The notes: generated from the sequence alone by a model not told the origin. 64,000 bases of DNA from Phaseolus vulgaris (GCF_000499845.2 NC_023756.2:46887947-46951946); one strand, 5' to 3'; counted from the stretch's first letter, positions 1 through 20,760 are shown. Numbers and translations are program-made.

Positions 1-280
1 TTTGGTACCGTTATAAGATGTAAGTATTATAAATTTATTGTTATATATGACATGTGTATACTCAATAAGATACAGGTGTGATGTGGGGGAGATTTGAATT
101 TTGTTACAAAGTTGGATATGGATATAATAGAAAACTTATATGTATCATCTTATAAAATATCAAAAAACGAAATGAAAGTATCACAGACCCCCATATAGAC
201 ATTGGTTGGTTGGGCCACTACATGATTGGAAGTTATTTTTATAATATGTTTTCTCTCTTTTTGTGTACATCAATCTATGT

Positions 281-423
281 AGAGGGTGGGCCCTGGCGCA
301 ATGCTAAAGTTGAGTCCTGGATTCAAATCCAGAAAACCTCTTGTATATGCAAGGGTAAGGTTGCATACCATGCCCCTCCCCCATACCTTCACATAAAGAG
401 GAGCCTTTTGGGACTGGGGTATA
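281..423 (+). mobile_element. tRNA-derived SINE (Au-like) in TCX intron
   Basis: A 143-bp insertion flanked by a perfect 14-bp direct repeat, ACATCAATCTATGT, at 267-280 and 424-437. It carries RNA polymerase III promoter elements: an A-box-like TGGCGCAATGC at 294-304 and a B box GGATTCAAATCC at 319-330. The body (GGGTGGGCCCTGGCGCAA at the 5' end, AAGGGTAAGGTTGCATACC inside) resembles the Au-type SINEs of plants. It sits upstream of the first TCX exon seen here, probably within an intron. Confidence 0.85.
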
Positions 424-701
424 ACATCAATCTATGTCTGGCTATTTTTTCCAAAGTATTATCTCGCACAATTGGAGTGATCTAGATTTTTCTCCAAATT
501 TTTTCTCATGCAATGTGAATGTTGTTCACTCAGTTCTTTCACAATTGTAAGGCTTACATTTTATGAAGTTACTGTTTGAATTGAAATAGGCATTTCCTAG
601 TTATAGTATTTTGAAGTTTTGGTTGAATGGTACATTATAACTCTGAATGTGATATTGACTATATGTTTTGATCTTCAGTTAACTAACCTTTACTTTTTCA
701 G

Positions 702-3700
702 GAAACCAGAATCTCCAAAATCTAGATCAAGACCTAACTTTGAAATGAAAGATGCTACACCCAAGAAGCAAAAGCAGTGCAATTGTAAACACTCTAAATG
801 CTTAAAGCTGTAAGCAAAACTCTCTCTCTCTCTAACAGTGTGTGGGTGTGTGCGTTGTCATGCTCTAAAGTTTACATAAACTCATGGAGTCTCTGTAGAC
901 TCAATATGTGAACACATAATAGTTTACCTGTTTATAAAAATAATACTAAAAACCTTCTAAATTACATATATATATGAACATAATATTTGTAACACAGTAA
1001 TAATTCAACATTTCAGCTCTAAACACAGTGTCTTGGTGCTGTTCGTAGAGTATTAGTAACTTGTCAGAATTTTTTTTCTTTTTTTATATCAACAAAAAAA
1101 GGAATTTTCATAAATTACTCATCATTTGTTCATTATTTGTTTTTATTATGGTTTAGACTCAAAATCAATTCCTGATTTTACTTATTTTACTTTAGAAAAT
1201 TGATTTTTTTGGTTTAGTTAAGTTGCCTCATTAAAGGACTCATTGCTATTTTGCTCCATTTTTTTTCTCTTCCTTCCTAGTTGTTTCTCCCATTGATTTT
1301 GTTTTTTGGGAACGTCTCCCCGATGTTTGAAAGATGAAATCAGTTTGGTGTGTTTGAAGGCAGATTTAAAGTGTTAACCTAAGCAACTCAGTGAATAGGG
1401 TACTATAAACCTAGGTGAGCTTGAACAATCAGCCATGGGAGTCAGTGGCCTGCTTTGAGTATGCATCCAATTTTTTGGAATAAACTTTCTCTTTCAATAA
1501 TATTGAATACTTACAAAATTTCAAGGAAAATGGAAATATCACTCCTGCCAGAAAACAAATTGGAAAATGTTTTTATTCTGTTTCTGTCAAATTCCTTATT
1601 ATATATGCATGGGTAGTTCTTTGATGAAGTCATTGATTCCATCACCAAAGTGAAGTTGAACCATTGTGGTGCAGCAATATATATATATTTTTTTTTAAAG
1701 AATCTGAAAGTGTATTATGTTAAAAAAATACTGTCTTCAGTAATTTATTTCTTTCAACAGAAGACATTTTGTTGTTGCAACTTACTGTTTGCTTTATGAA
1801 GCTAATTTTTGAAGTATTTTGAGCAGGTATTGTGAATGTTTTGCATCAGGAATATATTGTGATGGTTGCAACTGTGTAAATTGTTTCAACAATGTTGAAA
1901 ATGAAGCTGCCAGAAGAGAAGCTGTTGAAGCTACCTTGGAGCGCAATCCAAATGCATTTAGGCCCAAAATTGCTAGTAGCCCACATGGAACACGTGATAG
2001 CAGGGTGCTTAGTTCTAACTTTTTGTGACTAGTAGTTTTTGGATTTACTGTTTTATTGTTTGGATGACGAAATCAGTTATATATAGTGGTTATATTGATC
2101 ATAAAAGTTTCAACTTTTTGTTGGAGGATACTATGATGAATTATGTTCTGATAATGTCAGACATTGATTGTTCTTGAATTATCTGTCTCTTTCTGGTCAT
2201 TGTGGAATTTTATGAAAAAGGGATATTTTCTGTGTATAATGGGAGGTCACTTTCTCAGTGTGATTTTTTTCTCATAGTAAAGTAAAAGCATGCTGTTGCT
2301 ATTTCAATTGGGTGCAACATCCCATAATTGATAATCATGGAATCACGCGAGTGAAAAATCAATTTTCTGTTGGCTCATGCCCTTTGCTCTGTTGATTTTT
2401 ATTTTTTCAAGTTATAATTTTGATCAGTTGTTCCTTTTGTCATTGTATTAAAAGAATTTTCTTCTTGATGAAACAAATTCATTTTTGTTTTTAGTTTCCT
2501 TATTTACATCTGCTTTTTGTAGCAACTCAAGGATATAAAGTCAATTTAAAATGCTAAAATCTACTTAGAATTTTAGAAGTAACTCAGTTAAATATATACT
2601 TTTTCAATCATGTTTCTATACAGTATGTCTTAGCAGGAAGTTGAACTTTTCATGCTATATTTTAATGGAAAGGCAGGAGCTTACCATTAAAATACTTGGC
2701 AAGTGCCTTGATTTATGTTCTACATAAATGGAAAATAAAGGTTTTTTGGACTTTAATATTCCTTGTAGAACTTGTTGAAACTAGAACATTTTTTTTTTGT
2801 ATTTTATACTTTAAAAAATGTTTTTTTTCTTGTCTTGACTATCTGACTGAAAACAAATGTAGGAGGAGGCTGGGGATGTTTTAATATTAGGAAAACATAA
2901 CAAGGGGTGTCATTGTAAAAAATCTGGGTGCCTCAAGAAGTACTGCGAATGCTTTCAAGCCAACATTCTTTGTTCTGAAAATTGTAAATGCATGGACTGC
3001 AAGAATTTTGAGGGAAGTGAAGAAAGGCAAGCTTTGTTTCATGGAGATCAAAATAACATGGCATATATTCAGCAAGCGGCAAACGCTGCCATAACTGGAG
3101 CTATTGGTTCCTCTGGTTATTCATCACCTCCGGTATCCAAGAAAAGAAAAGGTCAGGAACTCTTCTTTTGGCCTACAACCAAGGATCCATCCATTAGCAA
3201 GTTGGGACAACAGGTAAAACATGCTCATAGCACAATTCAACTAGCATAGGGGTTTATTTTAAGTGATTGATTAAATCAGTGAAATAGACAACATTAGTCC
3301 AGTCTACATAACTATTTTTAGTCACATAACTATGTTATTGTTAGGAGTTGGTATCATTATCATTTTATTTAAAGGATGCATCTAAACTTGAATTTCTAAA
3401 TTGAACTTAGCTCCCTTTATTTAAATTGGATAGAATAGAGGCAATTAGGTTCAAGGTCAAAAGCCTCGGTTTCAAGACCTTTTTATGATGTGTGCTGCAA
3501 TGTATAGTGAATGTGCTATTACTAATTCAGTATGATTAATGGGCGCTTTTTATTTTTGAAATTGTGTACACTATCAACATTTTTTAGTGCCCGCCAGGTA
3601 AACCATGTCAGAGGTCCAGCACCTTCTTCATCTTTGTCACCTATCTCAGGCGCTCGTGTTGGAACTGCAACGTTAGGTCCTTCAAAATTTATGTACAGGT

Positions 3701-5880
3701 AATGTTGGATACATATTTGAAATGATGATAAGTTTACTACGCTTAATTGCTGACTTGATTATTGTTAAAGGTCTCTTTTAGCAGACATTATTCAACCACA
3801 GCACCTCAAGGAGCTATGCTCAGTTCTGGTGCTAGTATCAGGACAAGCTGCAAAGACACTTACAGGTAAATTGACATCCTACATCACCAATCACCACTGC
3901 TGCTATTGATCTCTGAACGTCCATTATGTTTTCCTCGTTCAATGAAGAAGAACGAGAGAATGTGATGAAATTTGTGTCAATTATACAGCGGAGAATATAA
4001 ATTTACATTATCCGCATTATATATACTAAAAGTAATGAATACAAGGATTTATGTTTGTTGAAATTATAGGGTTTAGGCATAGAGGGAGGAAAAGGAGAGA
4101 AGGAGTCTCCTTCTCCATTAACACTTTTAACAGAACAAAATTAGAAGCAAAATTGAAATTAGTTTCCACATATGTTAATTTGTAAAAACTCTCATAGTTT
4201 TCTAAAATTTATTTTTAAATTATTCATTTCATTTTTTTTTATTTTTTTTTCCTCTGCAAGCGCTTGAAATTGATATTAACTTAATAAGATGTATTACACA
4301 GCATAAACTACTAACCTTTGTTTATACCAATACTAGATCATAATTCTAACTAAATAAGGAAAAATATAATGAGATAATAAGGAACTACGGAAACCAAAGA
4401 AATAGGGAGAGTAATCTTGACTAATCCTATCAGATAATACCTATGATGGTCTAAATTATTCTAAAGATATAATCAAGATACTATTACATATTCTAATAAC
4501 ATTTATCCTAATTATTGTAATTACATAATAATACACAAAATGTAATATCTCTATTTACATTCTTTCTAACATGGTTCATCAAGGATTCGCTTTTATAACT
4601 AAATAACTCACTCTGTTTTGTGCATTAGGATAACAGTCGAAATTGAAGTTCATTAGCAAATAATCCATCTTTATTAATTTTTGTTTTATTTTTGGAAAGT
4701 TACATAATGACATTTGTCCATCTCACATTTGTCAATCTGTACAACAATAATGAGGAAGCAAGTCATGAAACACTGCTGCTATAGGGTCCGTCGTGGGACA
4801 TTTTGTATTACATTTTTGGGGTACTACCTGCTAGGTTCATTTTCATCTGATGCTTTTTATTACATATCAAGTGACTTCAGCCTTGTTAATGTATACATCA
4901 GTAATTACTTTTTTTCTCATCAATTATTGTTATTATTATGACCAGACCAGAAAATTTTAATGGAAAAGCATGCAGAAGATCAGACAGAAACATCCCTTGC
5001 TTCGTCAAGTCAAGAGCCATTACCACCAAATCAAATGGAAGGTCATGTTGAGAAGACTGTGGCTGATGATTGTTCGAGTGCAAACCAAACAGATAAAATC
5101 AGCCCAGATGATTCCAGCTCCGATGGTGCTGATGTCCCAAAAGGAAGGCCAATGTCTCCTGGGACTTTAGCCTTGATGTGTGATGAGCAAGATACAATGT
5201 TCATGACAGCCGCCTCCCCCATTGGGCCAATGGCTCATGCTTGCAATACATCTTCACAATTTCCTTATGGACAAGGAATGACAGAGGTCTATGCTGAGCA
5301 AGAAAGGATTGTATTAACAAAGTTTAGGGATTTTCTCAATAGGGTTATCACTATGGGAGAAATCAATGGCAAGTTAATACTTTCCTTTCCTCCTTTCCGT
5401 ATAATTTTACTTTTGTTAACATTCTTAAAATCCCTTGGTGTTGGCTTTGGCAAGAAGACCTTTCCATTGTGCAATTAAATTATTATGTTTTACATGGCTG
5501 TCATTTCAAATGGTTCTGAAATTTCTGATGCCACCAGTCTAACGTTACCTATTGGGTGCTTGACTCTGGTATTAAATGCATTATTGTATGGTATGACTGT
5601 CATATAATTTCAGTACCTGCTTTATTGTTAAAAATGACTAATTTCTAGATTCTCATTTTCAGAAACAAAGTGTTCTTCGTTGGCCAGAAATGAATTAGAG
5701 AATCAAAAGGACCCAATCATCAATGGCGTTGGAAATGCCAGCTCGCGTCAACATGGAGCCAGTAGCAATGGTGTTACCAAACCTGCTGCTTCACCTTTGG
5801 CAACAACTTCGACAAGTATGATCCCTGCCAATATTTCTGAAAATGGGGAATCTAAGGTCAAAATCGAAAAAGATATATGA
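702..5880 (+). CDS. TCX5: Tesmin/TSO1-like CXC domain protein (TCX5/6, LIN54-like), 3' part of gene
   Basis: Nuclear DNA-binding protein of the CPP/LIN54 family; relatives bind CHR-type promoter elements as part of DREAM-type cell-cycle repressor complexes. I read seven exons: 702-809, 1827-2004, 2863-3213, 3598-3698, 3771-3865, 4946-5368 and 5663-5880 (stop TGA). All phases join. Exons 1 and 2 build the first cysteine-rich CXC repeat (starting [13 protein letters not shown] and continuing YCECF...NCVNCFNN). Exon 3 carries the second ([17 protein letters not shown] ... [15 protein letters not shown]). Between them lies the conserved linker with RNPNAF, as in LIN54. The later exons hold a helical segment ([19 protein letters not shown]) and a Ser-rich acidic tail. 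The 5' exons lie outside the window. The intron at 5369-5662 has a GC donor. The TCX5/6 assignment rests on remembered family sequence; other TCX members are possible. Confidence 0.9.
5369..5662 (+). other. GC-AG intron of the TCX gene
   Basis: The donor reads ATG/GCAAGTTA and the acceptor TTTTCAG/AAACAAAG. Using the GC donor gives a clean phase-1 join that continues the protein as [16 protein letters not shown], which fits the family. There is no GT donor nearby that preserves the frame. GC donors are a known minor class of plant introns. Confidence 0.8.
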
Positions 5881-8259
5881 AAATAATCTAACTTAGAAGG
5901 ATGCGCACATATATGATTGAAAGAAGAAATGAAAATGTTTTCAAGGTATGCTAGAACTTCTCTGTAATATAATTATAAAAGCATTGTCATTCTTCATTTT
6001 CTGCCTCATCCAAAAGGTCTGCAAAGCATACAGACCCCACCATTAGCCCATGTAGGATCAATTTTTTTTCTTCTTTTTATCTATTTTCTTGTCCTCCTTT
6101 TGGTCATTCATAGATATCTAAATTAATTTTTCAGCTTCAACATTGCTTTATCGCGATGCTTGTAAATTGCTGAGTTATAATTTCATAAAGTATATCGCTT
6201 AGATTTTTCTTTGAATGACTTCCATAGCTTGTAATTTAAATATACATTTTTATTCAGGGATTTTTCAATGTCTCCCTTTTCTTCTGCTTTGTTCATTACT
6301 GTGTCCTCTGTATTGACAGCAATATTTTAAGCTGAGTTTAGCTCTCTGTAATAATTCAATAAGTTTGTTACTGCCTTTGGTTAGGCCATTCAGTGTTTTA
6401 ATATTTTAGATTTGTATTGTATACAACTAGTATTCTTACCCATGAACAGGACTTTTTAAAAAATAAAATGCATTTATCATATAAATTTAAGTTTATCAAA
6501 ATATAATTAAAATTTAATATATAAGTATTTTATTTTGTAAAATTGAATGATAATACTTCACTACTTTTATAGTGGGAATGTATTTAAGTTATCTATATAC
6601 TCTTCTAATAGAATGCACTTTATCATACATTTTTTTCAATCAACATATGATAATCGAGTAGATTTAAATGAAGTAACAGTTAATAATTTCATATGTTCTG
6701 AAAATAATTAATTAAATATTTTATTTTGGTACATGAAAACAAGTAAGTTTTACAAACTTAAAATAAATTTAGTTCACTGCATCAATTAGAAGTGGTTAAA
6801 ACAATTTGAAATAGGTATTTTAATAATAGACTTTGAAAGAACAACAAAATAACATAGGTTGGTACCTAAATAAAAAATAAATAAAAAAACTTGTATGTAA
6901 CAAAAATCATTTCTTTTTTGTTTTTGTTTTTATTCCAGAAATAATCACAAATGATTAATCATGTGTGCATAAAGATAAAGTTCAACTTAAAAGAACTTTA
7001 GAAAGTTATTAAAGATAAGGTGCAACTTTAAAAAGTGATTGATATTCCCTCTTGTTTATTTTTATTATTTTTATGTAAAACATAAATATGTAAGGAGTTG
7101 TCTTTCTTTAAATTTGAAAGAAAAACTTAAATTAAAAGAAAAAAAAATCATTTTTTGTTATACATATTTTATCACTGGTATATCCATTTGTAATAATAGT
7201 TGGTTCCTCATTTATTAAAAATGCAGAATGAGTTGACTTTCTTTAGAGAAAATAACAAATAAATAATTATGCTTGAAATTAGATCCAAGATAATCATTCT
7301 CTTAGTTCCTCCTTTTATTTAACAAAGTTCAGATTTTCTTTTTAATTTACTTTTTTCATTTCTCTTTTTATTTTATTTTTTTCATTTCTTTTTATTTTAT
7401 TTTATTTTCATTTCTTTTGTGAGAGGTAATTGGTCCCTCAATTCTATTATTTATAGATTTTGGAGAGGGTAATTGCTTATTTTGTAAGAAACACAGTGAA
7501 TTAGAAGTTCCATTATACTAAATCTTTTTCTTTATTCATTCGTCACCATATTTTTTCATGGGTTGGTGATTTGACATCACTTGTATTCAAATAAGTAAAA
7601 ATTAAAGTTAACATAAAAGGTAATTAATAATAGTTAATTCCAATGGTGAGATGTTAAAGTGAGTAGCGGAAAATGAAAGAAAATAAAATACTTAAAGTAA
7701 AAATAAGTTAAAAGCAAAGTACTTCATTTATTATTTTCATATTATTATTCTTTTAATAGTAGAAAAATGAAAAAAAAATTCATAATCAAATTTAGGTTAT
7801 ATATAATCATTTATTTCATCATTTTCAACATCATAATATATATATTGCGAAAACTGATATTGAGAAATTAATTTGAAAGGTTTTTAATTTTAAAAAAAAA
7901 AATTGTCTAAACCAAGTTTTAAAAAAATCATTTTTTATCAAGGGAGAAAATCACTGGAACACTAGTTGTAACTGCTACAGCATGTTCGAATTCTCATTTA
8001 AACAAAGAGTATGTTCGTAGCAAATCCAAACAAACTAGTAGCTTAATATGTTCAATCAAAATGCATTAAACACTTTTCAGCAGCACTCAAGAAAAGGGAC
8101 TTTGAATCACAACTACTTAAGATGCATGATCAATAAAATTTTACTTTTGCAAAACCAATTTTATCATATTATTAAAACTGGGAAGAAAGCAAATTTTATT
8201 ATCTGTTACATTTTCTATGGTAGAACGAGCATCCAACATGCTGGAACACTTGGGCTTTA
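5881..8259. other. Intergenic, between convergent TCX and AIM1 genes
   Basis: 3' untranslated DNA of the two convergent genes followed by AT-rich sequence. A T-rich degenerate repeat of about 24 bp (TTTTATTTTATTTTTTTCATT-like) lies near 7345-7420. I see no coding exon or RNA gene. Confidence 0.6.
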
Positions 8260-15088
<6,829 letters not shown>

Positions 15089-16611
15089 CTCTGAGAGAAA
15101 CAAGTCCCAAGTTCCTTCCTTTTCGAATCAAACTATGTTGTTTCACATGAAACTGAGAGAACACAAAATGGGTTTAAGAAGGATAAGGCCAAAGACTATG
15201 ATGGAAAGTGGCAATCGATTTAGAAGACAATGAATTTCGTGGGGTGTTTCCCCACCGAATAGAAAATGTGAAAAAAAATGAAGAAATTATTACATGATAA
15301 AAAATAAATATATCATTTCACACATAATTTTGAAACCTTAAACATTAATTAATATATCATAATTTCAGAGACATTTTTTAAGTTTTATTTATTTATTTTT
15401 AGAAGATTATACAATCATGCAGACTTGAATACTATCATATTCATTATACATTCTCAATAAAAGAAAAAAAAACATTTTTAATTTTAAGAATATAAATACT
15501 AAATTGGTCGGAAGTGATGATCCGATAACATTTGATATTAAAAATGTCCGTATAAAAATCTTAAAATAATAAAAAATATACAATAAATTAAATTCTTTAT
15601 AATAATACTTTTTTTTATTGATAATAAAAAATCCAATAAATATGAACCACTTCAGAAGTGGTTCAACCCGTATAAAAAAAACTCAAGTCAACTTATTTAA
15701 CTGGACTTTGAGATCTAATCTAAAAAAACAAACCCTTAAAAGAAACATCAACAAATCGTCTTCATACAGACTAGAGGATCAAGACACCAGTCAAAAAAAG
15801 AGAAAAGCATAATGTGAGACTGGATAGTGACCACGACCAAGCCTTTAATTGAACTAAGGCAAAAAGTTTTGAAACGTATTTATCAGTCTGAACTGGAAAA
15901 AATTAAAAAAAAAATATTGTAAGATACAAATTACACTACATAATAATATATGTTAAATATAATTTATTAATAATATAACTTATTATACATAATATAGATA
16001 AAATATTAGACCAAAGTAATATTTAACTTCACCTAAATATTATATATTTACTTGAGCGTGATAACCTTTTAAAAATACACTACACCAAAAATCAAATCTG
16101 AACACAAGAAAAAGGAGAAAAAAAGAAAAATCAATTGTACAAACACTCTGTAGGCCCAAGTTGATAAATATTTCATGTTTCATCTTGGTTTTATAATAAA
16201 TTAAAAAATAGTATACACTTTATAGAAAAGATATGTGATCATAATAACACTAACCATCGAGATCATCTTTTTATATTTATAAATTTTAATAAATAAAAAT
16301 ACATATATTAAAAAAATGTGTTGCACATGGTTTTAGCGCACTTCCACATAGATTTGACTTCACTGACCAAATCTCAAAAATGTGTTCCGTAAAAAATAAA
16401 AATTAGAAAAATACGTGATAAATAATTTTAATATCTTATTTTAAGTAATAATGATTTTCTAACATTCGAACCCTCTTAACATGATTAATCACAATTAAGT
16501 ATTAGTAATAAATTGTGGTAACTGTCAATTTCAAAAGTAAACATATTTTAATAAGTATTAATGTTAAAAAGAAAAAGTGGGTATGATTCTCTTTCAAGAT
16601 TCCACATAACC

Positions 16612-17172
16612 TAAATAAATATGTATTAATTAACTAACACTGTCACACTCAGATTAGTATTTAAATAAAAAAAAAAAACTTATGCATGTGATATGGCCAA
16701 ATCAAGTTGTTTCTCTAGGTTTAATTAATTCACAATTTTAATTAAAATATGTACTTTGAGAAAAGTATCATTATATAAAGAATAAAATTTATTAGAACTT
16801 ATTTTTTAAATAAAATATTATATTATAATAAAATAATAATTTAGTTAAATGTCAAATGAATATAATCGATATTAAGTTATCATTGCTTCTCGTAAATTTA
16901 TTATTATGTACTTGTTAATTTTTTATCTTTTCTTTTCATATAATCTTGTATTTTTTCGGGAATAGAGATTATAAAAATTAGTTTAGATAAGTTTTAATTG
17001 AAAAATGTGTGTGAGAAAATTGATATGGTTTTATTGTTAAATGAAGGTTATTTAGATTAGAGTTAATTATGGATATAAAATTATAGAGTGTGAATATGCA
17101 GTTGGAAAATGTTAATGGTTGGAAAAGTTAAAAGCATGGTTAGTGTGGTGGTTGTTAGAACAATAATAATAA
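16612..17172 (+). repeat. Direct repeat, copy A (about 560 bp)
   Basis: Matches 18360-19033 in the same orientation, about 1.75 kb away. Shared blocks include ATGTATT near the start, CAGATTAG/CCGATTAG, GACATGGCCAAATCA-like, TCTAGGTTTAATTAATTCAC, GAATAGAGATTA and AATATGCAGTTGGAAAA. Copy A lacks two short segments present in copy B. Confidence 0.8.
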
Positions 17173-18359
17173 ATTTAAAATAAAGTTATATAAAATAATT
17201 AAGGTTAAGACATGTCATAAATATTAAGGTTAAGACACGTCATAAATAAGTGTACCTTAAACTCAACATTTTAAAATTTTAATAATTTATTTATTAAAAT
17301 TTATATACAGATTCTACTTTTAAGTTTAATTTTCTTTTAAAATAAGATTTGAATTTAATTCAATTTCATTATATTTATATTTATCTATATATTATATTTT
17401 GTTTGTACTGTATATGTAAGATCTTTAATATATTTTTTTATATATATAATTTCAATTACTATCATATGTAATTCACATATAGATACTTTTTAGGTAACAA
17501 TTATCTATGCTAAATTTATTTTTTTCATATATAACTTTATTTTACTTACGAATTTTTTTTATTATCTACGAATTTTTGCAGTAATAACTTTGTAATGGTG
17601 TTTCATTTTAATTTTATGAAAAAAATTGTTATGCCAGCCAATGAATTGATTACTTGTTAAAAGAAATATTTTTTTTAAAAGATAGTTAAAAGTTATTTAT
17701 CATCTATTAAATGTTCGATCTCATTTTTAGTTAGATAAGGGCTTATTCATTGTTTTGTGTGAAGCTTATCGTTTGTTTTTGGTAAAATATAGTTTTATTT
17801 CTTTAAAAAATTAAAATTGGTTTCAGTCTTTTTTATTTTTCAAAGAAATTAAATCCAAACTTAAAAAATAGATTTAAAGGAGAAAAAAAATATTTTGCGA
17901 TTTTTTGTTGTTCTATTTAGAAAACATTAATATTATTAGTGGGAATATGTATATTATAGCATTCATGTGTCTATATTTTTTTATGATAATAGAAAACAAA
18001 GGTTAACACGGTTAAAATAAAGCAACTATCGTAAAATTAGTTATTCAAAAGTTAAGGATAAGATATTAAGAAAGTGTATAAAAAAATAATTATTATATGA
18101 CTTGAAGTTTTTTTATAAGTAAATTTTAAAATAAATAAAAATAAAATTTTATATATTTTTTTTCATTTTATTAGAAGTTATTATTCCAGTATCCTCAGAC
18201 AATTAAAGAGTTGATGTTTCTCTTTCAACTCACCGAAGACAATTTCTTGACAAAATTCTGAAATTCAAAATTGACAATACCATAAATTAAATTCTTCACT
18301 TTAATTAATAGTTTAATTTCTACCAAATAAAAGTCATTTTCACTCTAAAATTTATTAGT

Positions 18360-19033
18360 AAAATAAATATGTATTCATTAACTAAAAGACTGACACACTC
18401 CGATTAGCATTTAAACAAAAAAAAAAATGCATGTGACATGGCCAAATCACGTTGTTTGTCTAGGTTTAATTAATTCACAATTTAAATTAAAATATTTTAA
18501 AATATTTTAAAATATATACTTTAAAAGTATCATTATATAAAAAATAAAATTTATTTAACATCAAAGAAAAATAATTATTCTACAGCCTGATTTTTAAAAT
18601 AAAATGTTATATTATAATAAAATAATAATTTATTTAAGTATCGAAATGTAATTAGTATTAAGGTATCATTATTTTATTCAATTTTTTGTGTGTGTAATAT
18701 TTTATCATTATATACTTGCTAATATCTTTTGAGGCTTTTTCACATAATCTTTAATTTTTTCTGGAATAGAGATTACAAAATTAGTTTAGATAAGTTTTAA
18801 TTGAAAAATGTGTTTGAGAAAATTAATATGGTTCTATTGTTAAATGAAGGTTATTTAGATTAGAGTTAATTATGGATATATGATTATAGAATGTGAATAT
18901 GCAGTTGGAAAAAGAGTTTGAGAGGGTTGTTGTTGTTGTTAATGGTTGAAAAAGTTAAAAGCATGGTTAGTGTGGTTGGAATTTGAGGATCTTTGCATAA
19001 ATTTAAGATAGTGGTTGTTAGAACAACAATAAA
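18360..19033 (+). repeat. Direct repeat, copy B (about 670 bp)
   Basis: Partner of 16612-17172. It is longer because of an extra AGAGTTTGAGAGGGTTG plus GTT-repeat stretch near 18915 and a GGAATTTGAGGATCTTTGCA stretch near 18978, and because of repeated AATATTTTAA near 18490. I see no terminal structure or coding capacity. Confidence 0.8.
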
Positions 19034-19491
19034 CTAAACTAGAGAAAACAAAAATAGATGAATGAATAGATAAAAATTGATTGAGATTCCATTTCCTCAT
19101 ATAAATTAAATAAGGATATAATTTTTATTTTATAAATAATTTTGTAAAAATGCAATAGATTTAAAATCTTTATTGTTGATGATGTGCATTAAAAAAATTA
19201 TTGGAAAAGAAAATAAATTATTTTCGTACCAACATTAGTTTTTCATATGAAATGATAAAAATATCTTTATTTTTTATTATCAATCAGAGCTTGTATATTG
19301 AAGTAGGTTGTGAATATATTATTATTCTTCTTTATTATCATCTTTATTTCAACCATCTCATCCAAACCCAATTACCCTTATCTTCTCACTTCATTTGCTT
19401 TGTCTTGGAGAGAATGTTTATAACTACGATGATTAATCAAAGAAAAAGATGATGTTTCGATTATACAAAATGTTGATGATAGAAGAAATTA

Positions 19492-19833
19492 TTAAATATG
19501 TTTTTCGTCCATGTATTATAACATGAAATTGATTTTTATTTCTGGTATAAACTTTAAATTATTCAGGTACTTGCAGTATGAAAATGATTGGAATAAGTCA
19601 TTTTGTATATGAAATCGGTTCAATTTGAAGTTTCACTCCATCAACCCATTAGAAATAGTTACACTAGTATCAATTTGTAATCAAAACAACAACAATTTTT
19701 TTTAAAAAAAAACTATCAATCTTTAAAAAAAACTAACAATCATCTACAAATAGATTAATGGATGGTCTAAGATTTAGATTAAAGACAAAAACGAATTTCA
19801 TATTATAAAACTGAAAAGAAAAAACATATTTAA
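19492..19833. mobile_element. MITE-like element with about 40-bp terminal inverted repeats (copy 1)
   Basis: Begins TTAAATATGTTTTTCGTCC and ends with the inverted match GAAAAAACATATTTAA. Homology between the ends continues inward (TATTATAACATGAAATTG against CGAATTTCATATTATAA). No coding capacity. Two relatives lie at 32019-32473 and 58332-58700, sharing ends and the internal stretch ATGAAAATGATTGGAATRAG. Superfamily not determined. Confidence 0.75.
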
Positions 19834-20149
19834 AAAAAAAAGTTTTTTAGGGTGAAAAACTTAATTGATAGAAAATGTTTATTAGTTTGAGAATTTGACT
19901 TGAGGGATGAGAGTTGTGATGCATTATGTTTGATAGGTAGTTGAAGGGAATGTGAAATGTGGTTTCTTCAAAATTAAATAGGAAATTTGGATGAGTGGAC
20001 CCAATGGAAGAAAGTGGCTGGTCAAGTCTCATTTCCCTCAACAAACTTCTACATCACTATGTATTTAATATTATATCATTTTTAAATATTTCATTGTGTT
20101 GTGTCATAAATAAACTTAAAAGGAAGAAAGTGTTATGAATTGTAGAATC

Positions 20150-20760
20150 TAATTTTTTTTTATGAAAAATTATTATTGAATTACTCAATTTAAACTTTTT
20201 AAAAAAAATATTTATAGATTATACAATCTAAAGTTTTTTCATAAAAAAATCAAATTGTATAATTCAGAAGTAAAAAAAACATTAGATTATATAATTTAAA
20301 AGTCAAAACAATTTTTGAATTATATAAAAAAATACTTCTATGTACACCTGAAAGCCTTTTTATTCATAAACCAAAAGTGCAAAGAACAGATTTTTTTATA
20401 TATATATTTATAAGGCTGCAAAAGAAAATTATGAAGGTGCAAAAAATAATCCTCCTATGAAAGAAGTAAGGGTGTTTCTTCTTGCAACCCTACATTCTTC
20501 GAAATATTAAAATTACCCTTGACAATTTTAGATAATTTCAAAATAGGAGTGTTCTATAAGTAAAAATGTTTATGGAATAAAAAATCTAAAAGACGAAAAA
20601 ATCATTAAGAAATATCTTTTCCAGAACATATCTTTTTGATTTTCAAAAATAATAAATCTGGATTCATAAAATGTGTTTTTGAAAAGTATGTTTTGGAAAC
20701 ATTTAAGAAGAAAGAGTCTTTTCCAGAAATGATGGGGTGTAGGAAGAAACACGCAAGAAA
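20150..20760. repeat. Degenerate AT-palindrome repeat and flanking transposon-like sequence
   Basis: Several copies of an ATTATAYAATYYAAAA-like motif spaced 30-60 bp apart (20215-20330). They adjoin a GGGTGTTTCTTCTTGCAACC segment (about 20470-20500), with a partial inverted counterpart (GTAGGAAGAAACACGCAAG) near 20738. Similar AT-palindrome runs occur at 42090-42330 and 50040-50220. Probably a decayed transposon family; class unknown. Confidence 0.45.

Noticed and set aside
281..340. tRNA gene suggested by A and B boxes
   Set aside because: The segment has no cloverleaf and lies inside a repeat bounded by a target duplication, so it is a SINE head.
4060..4575. Possible copia solo LTR in a TCX intron ending TCTAACATGGTTCATCAAGG
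   Set aside because: The text after TAACA only loosely resembles a primer site, and I found neither a matching LTR start nor a target duplication.
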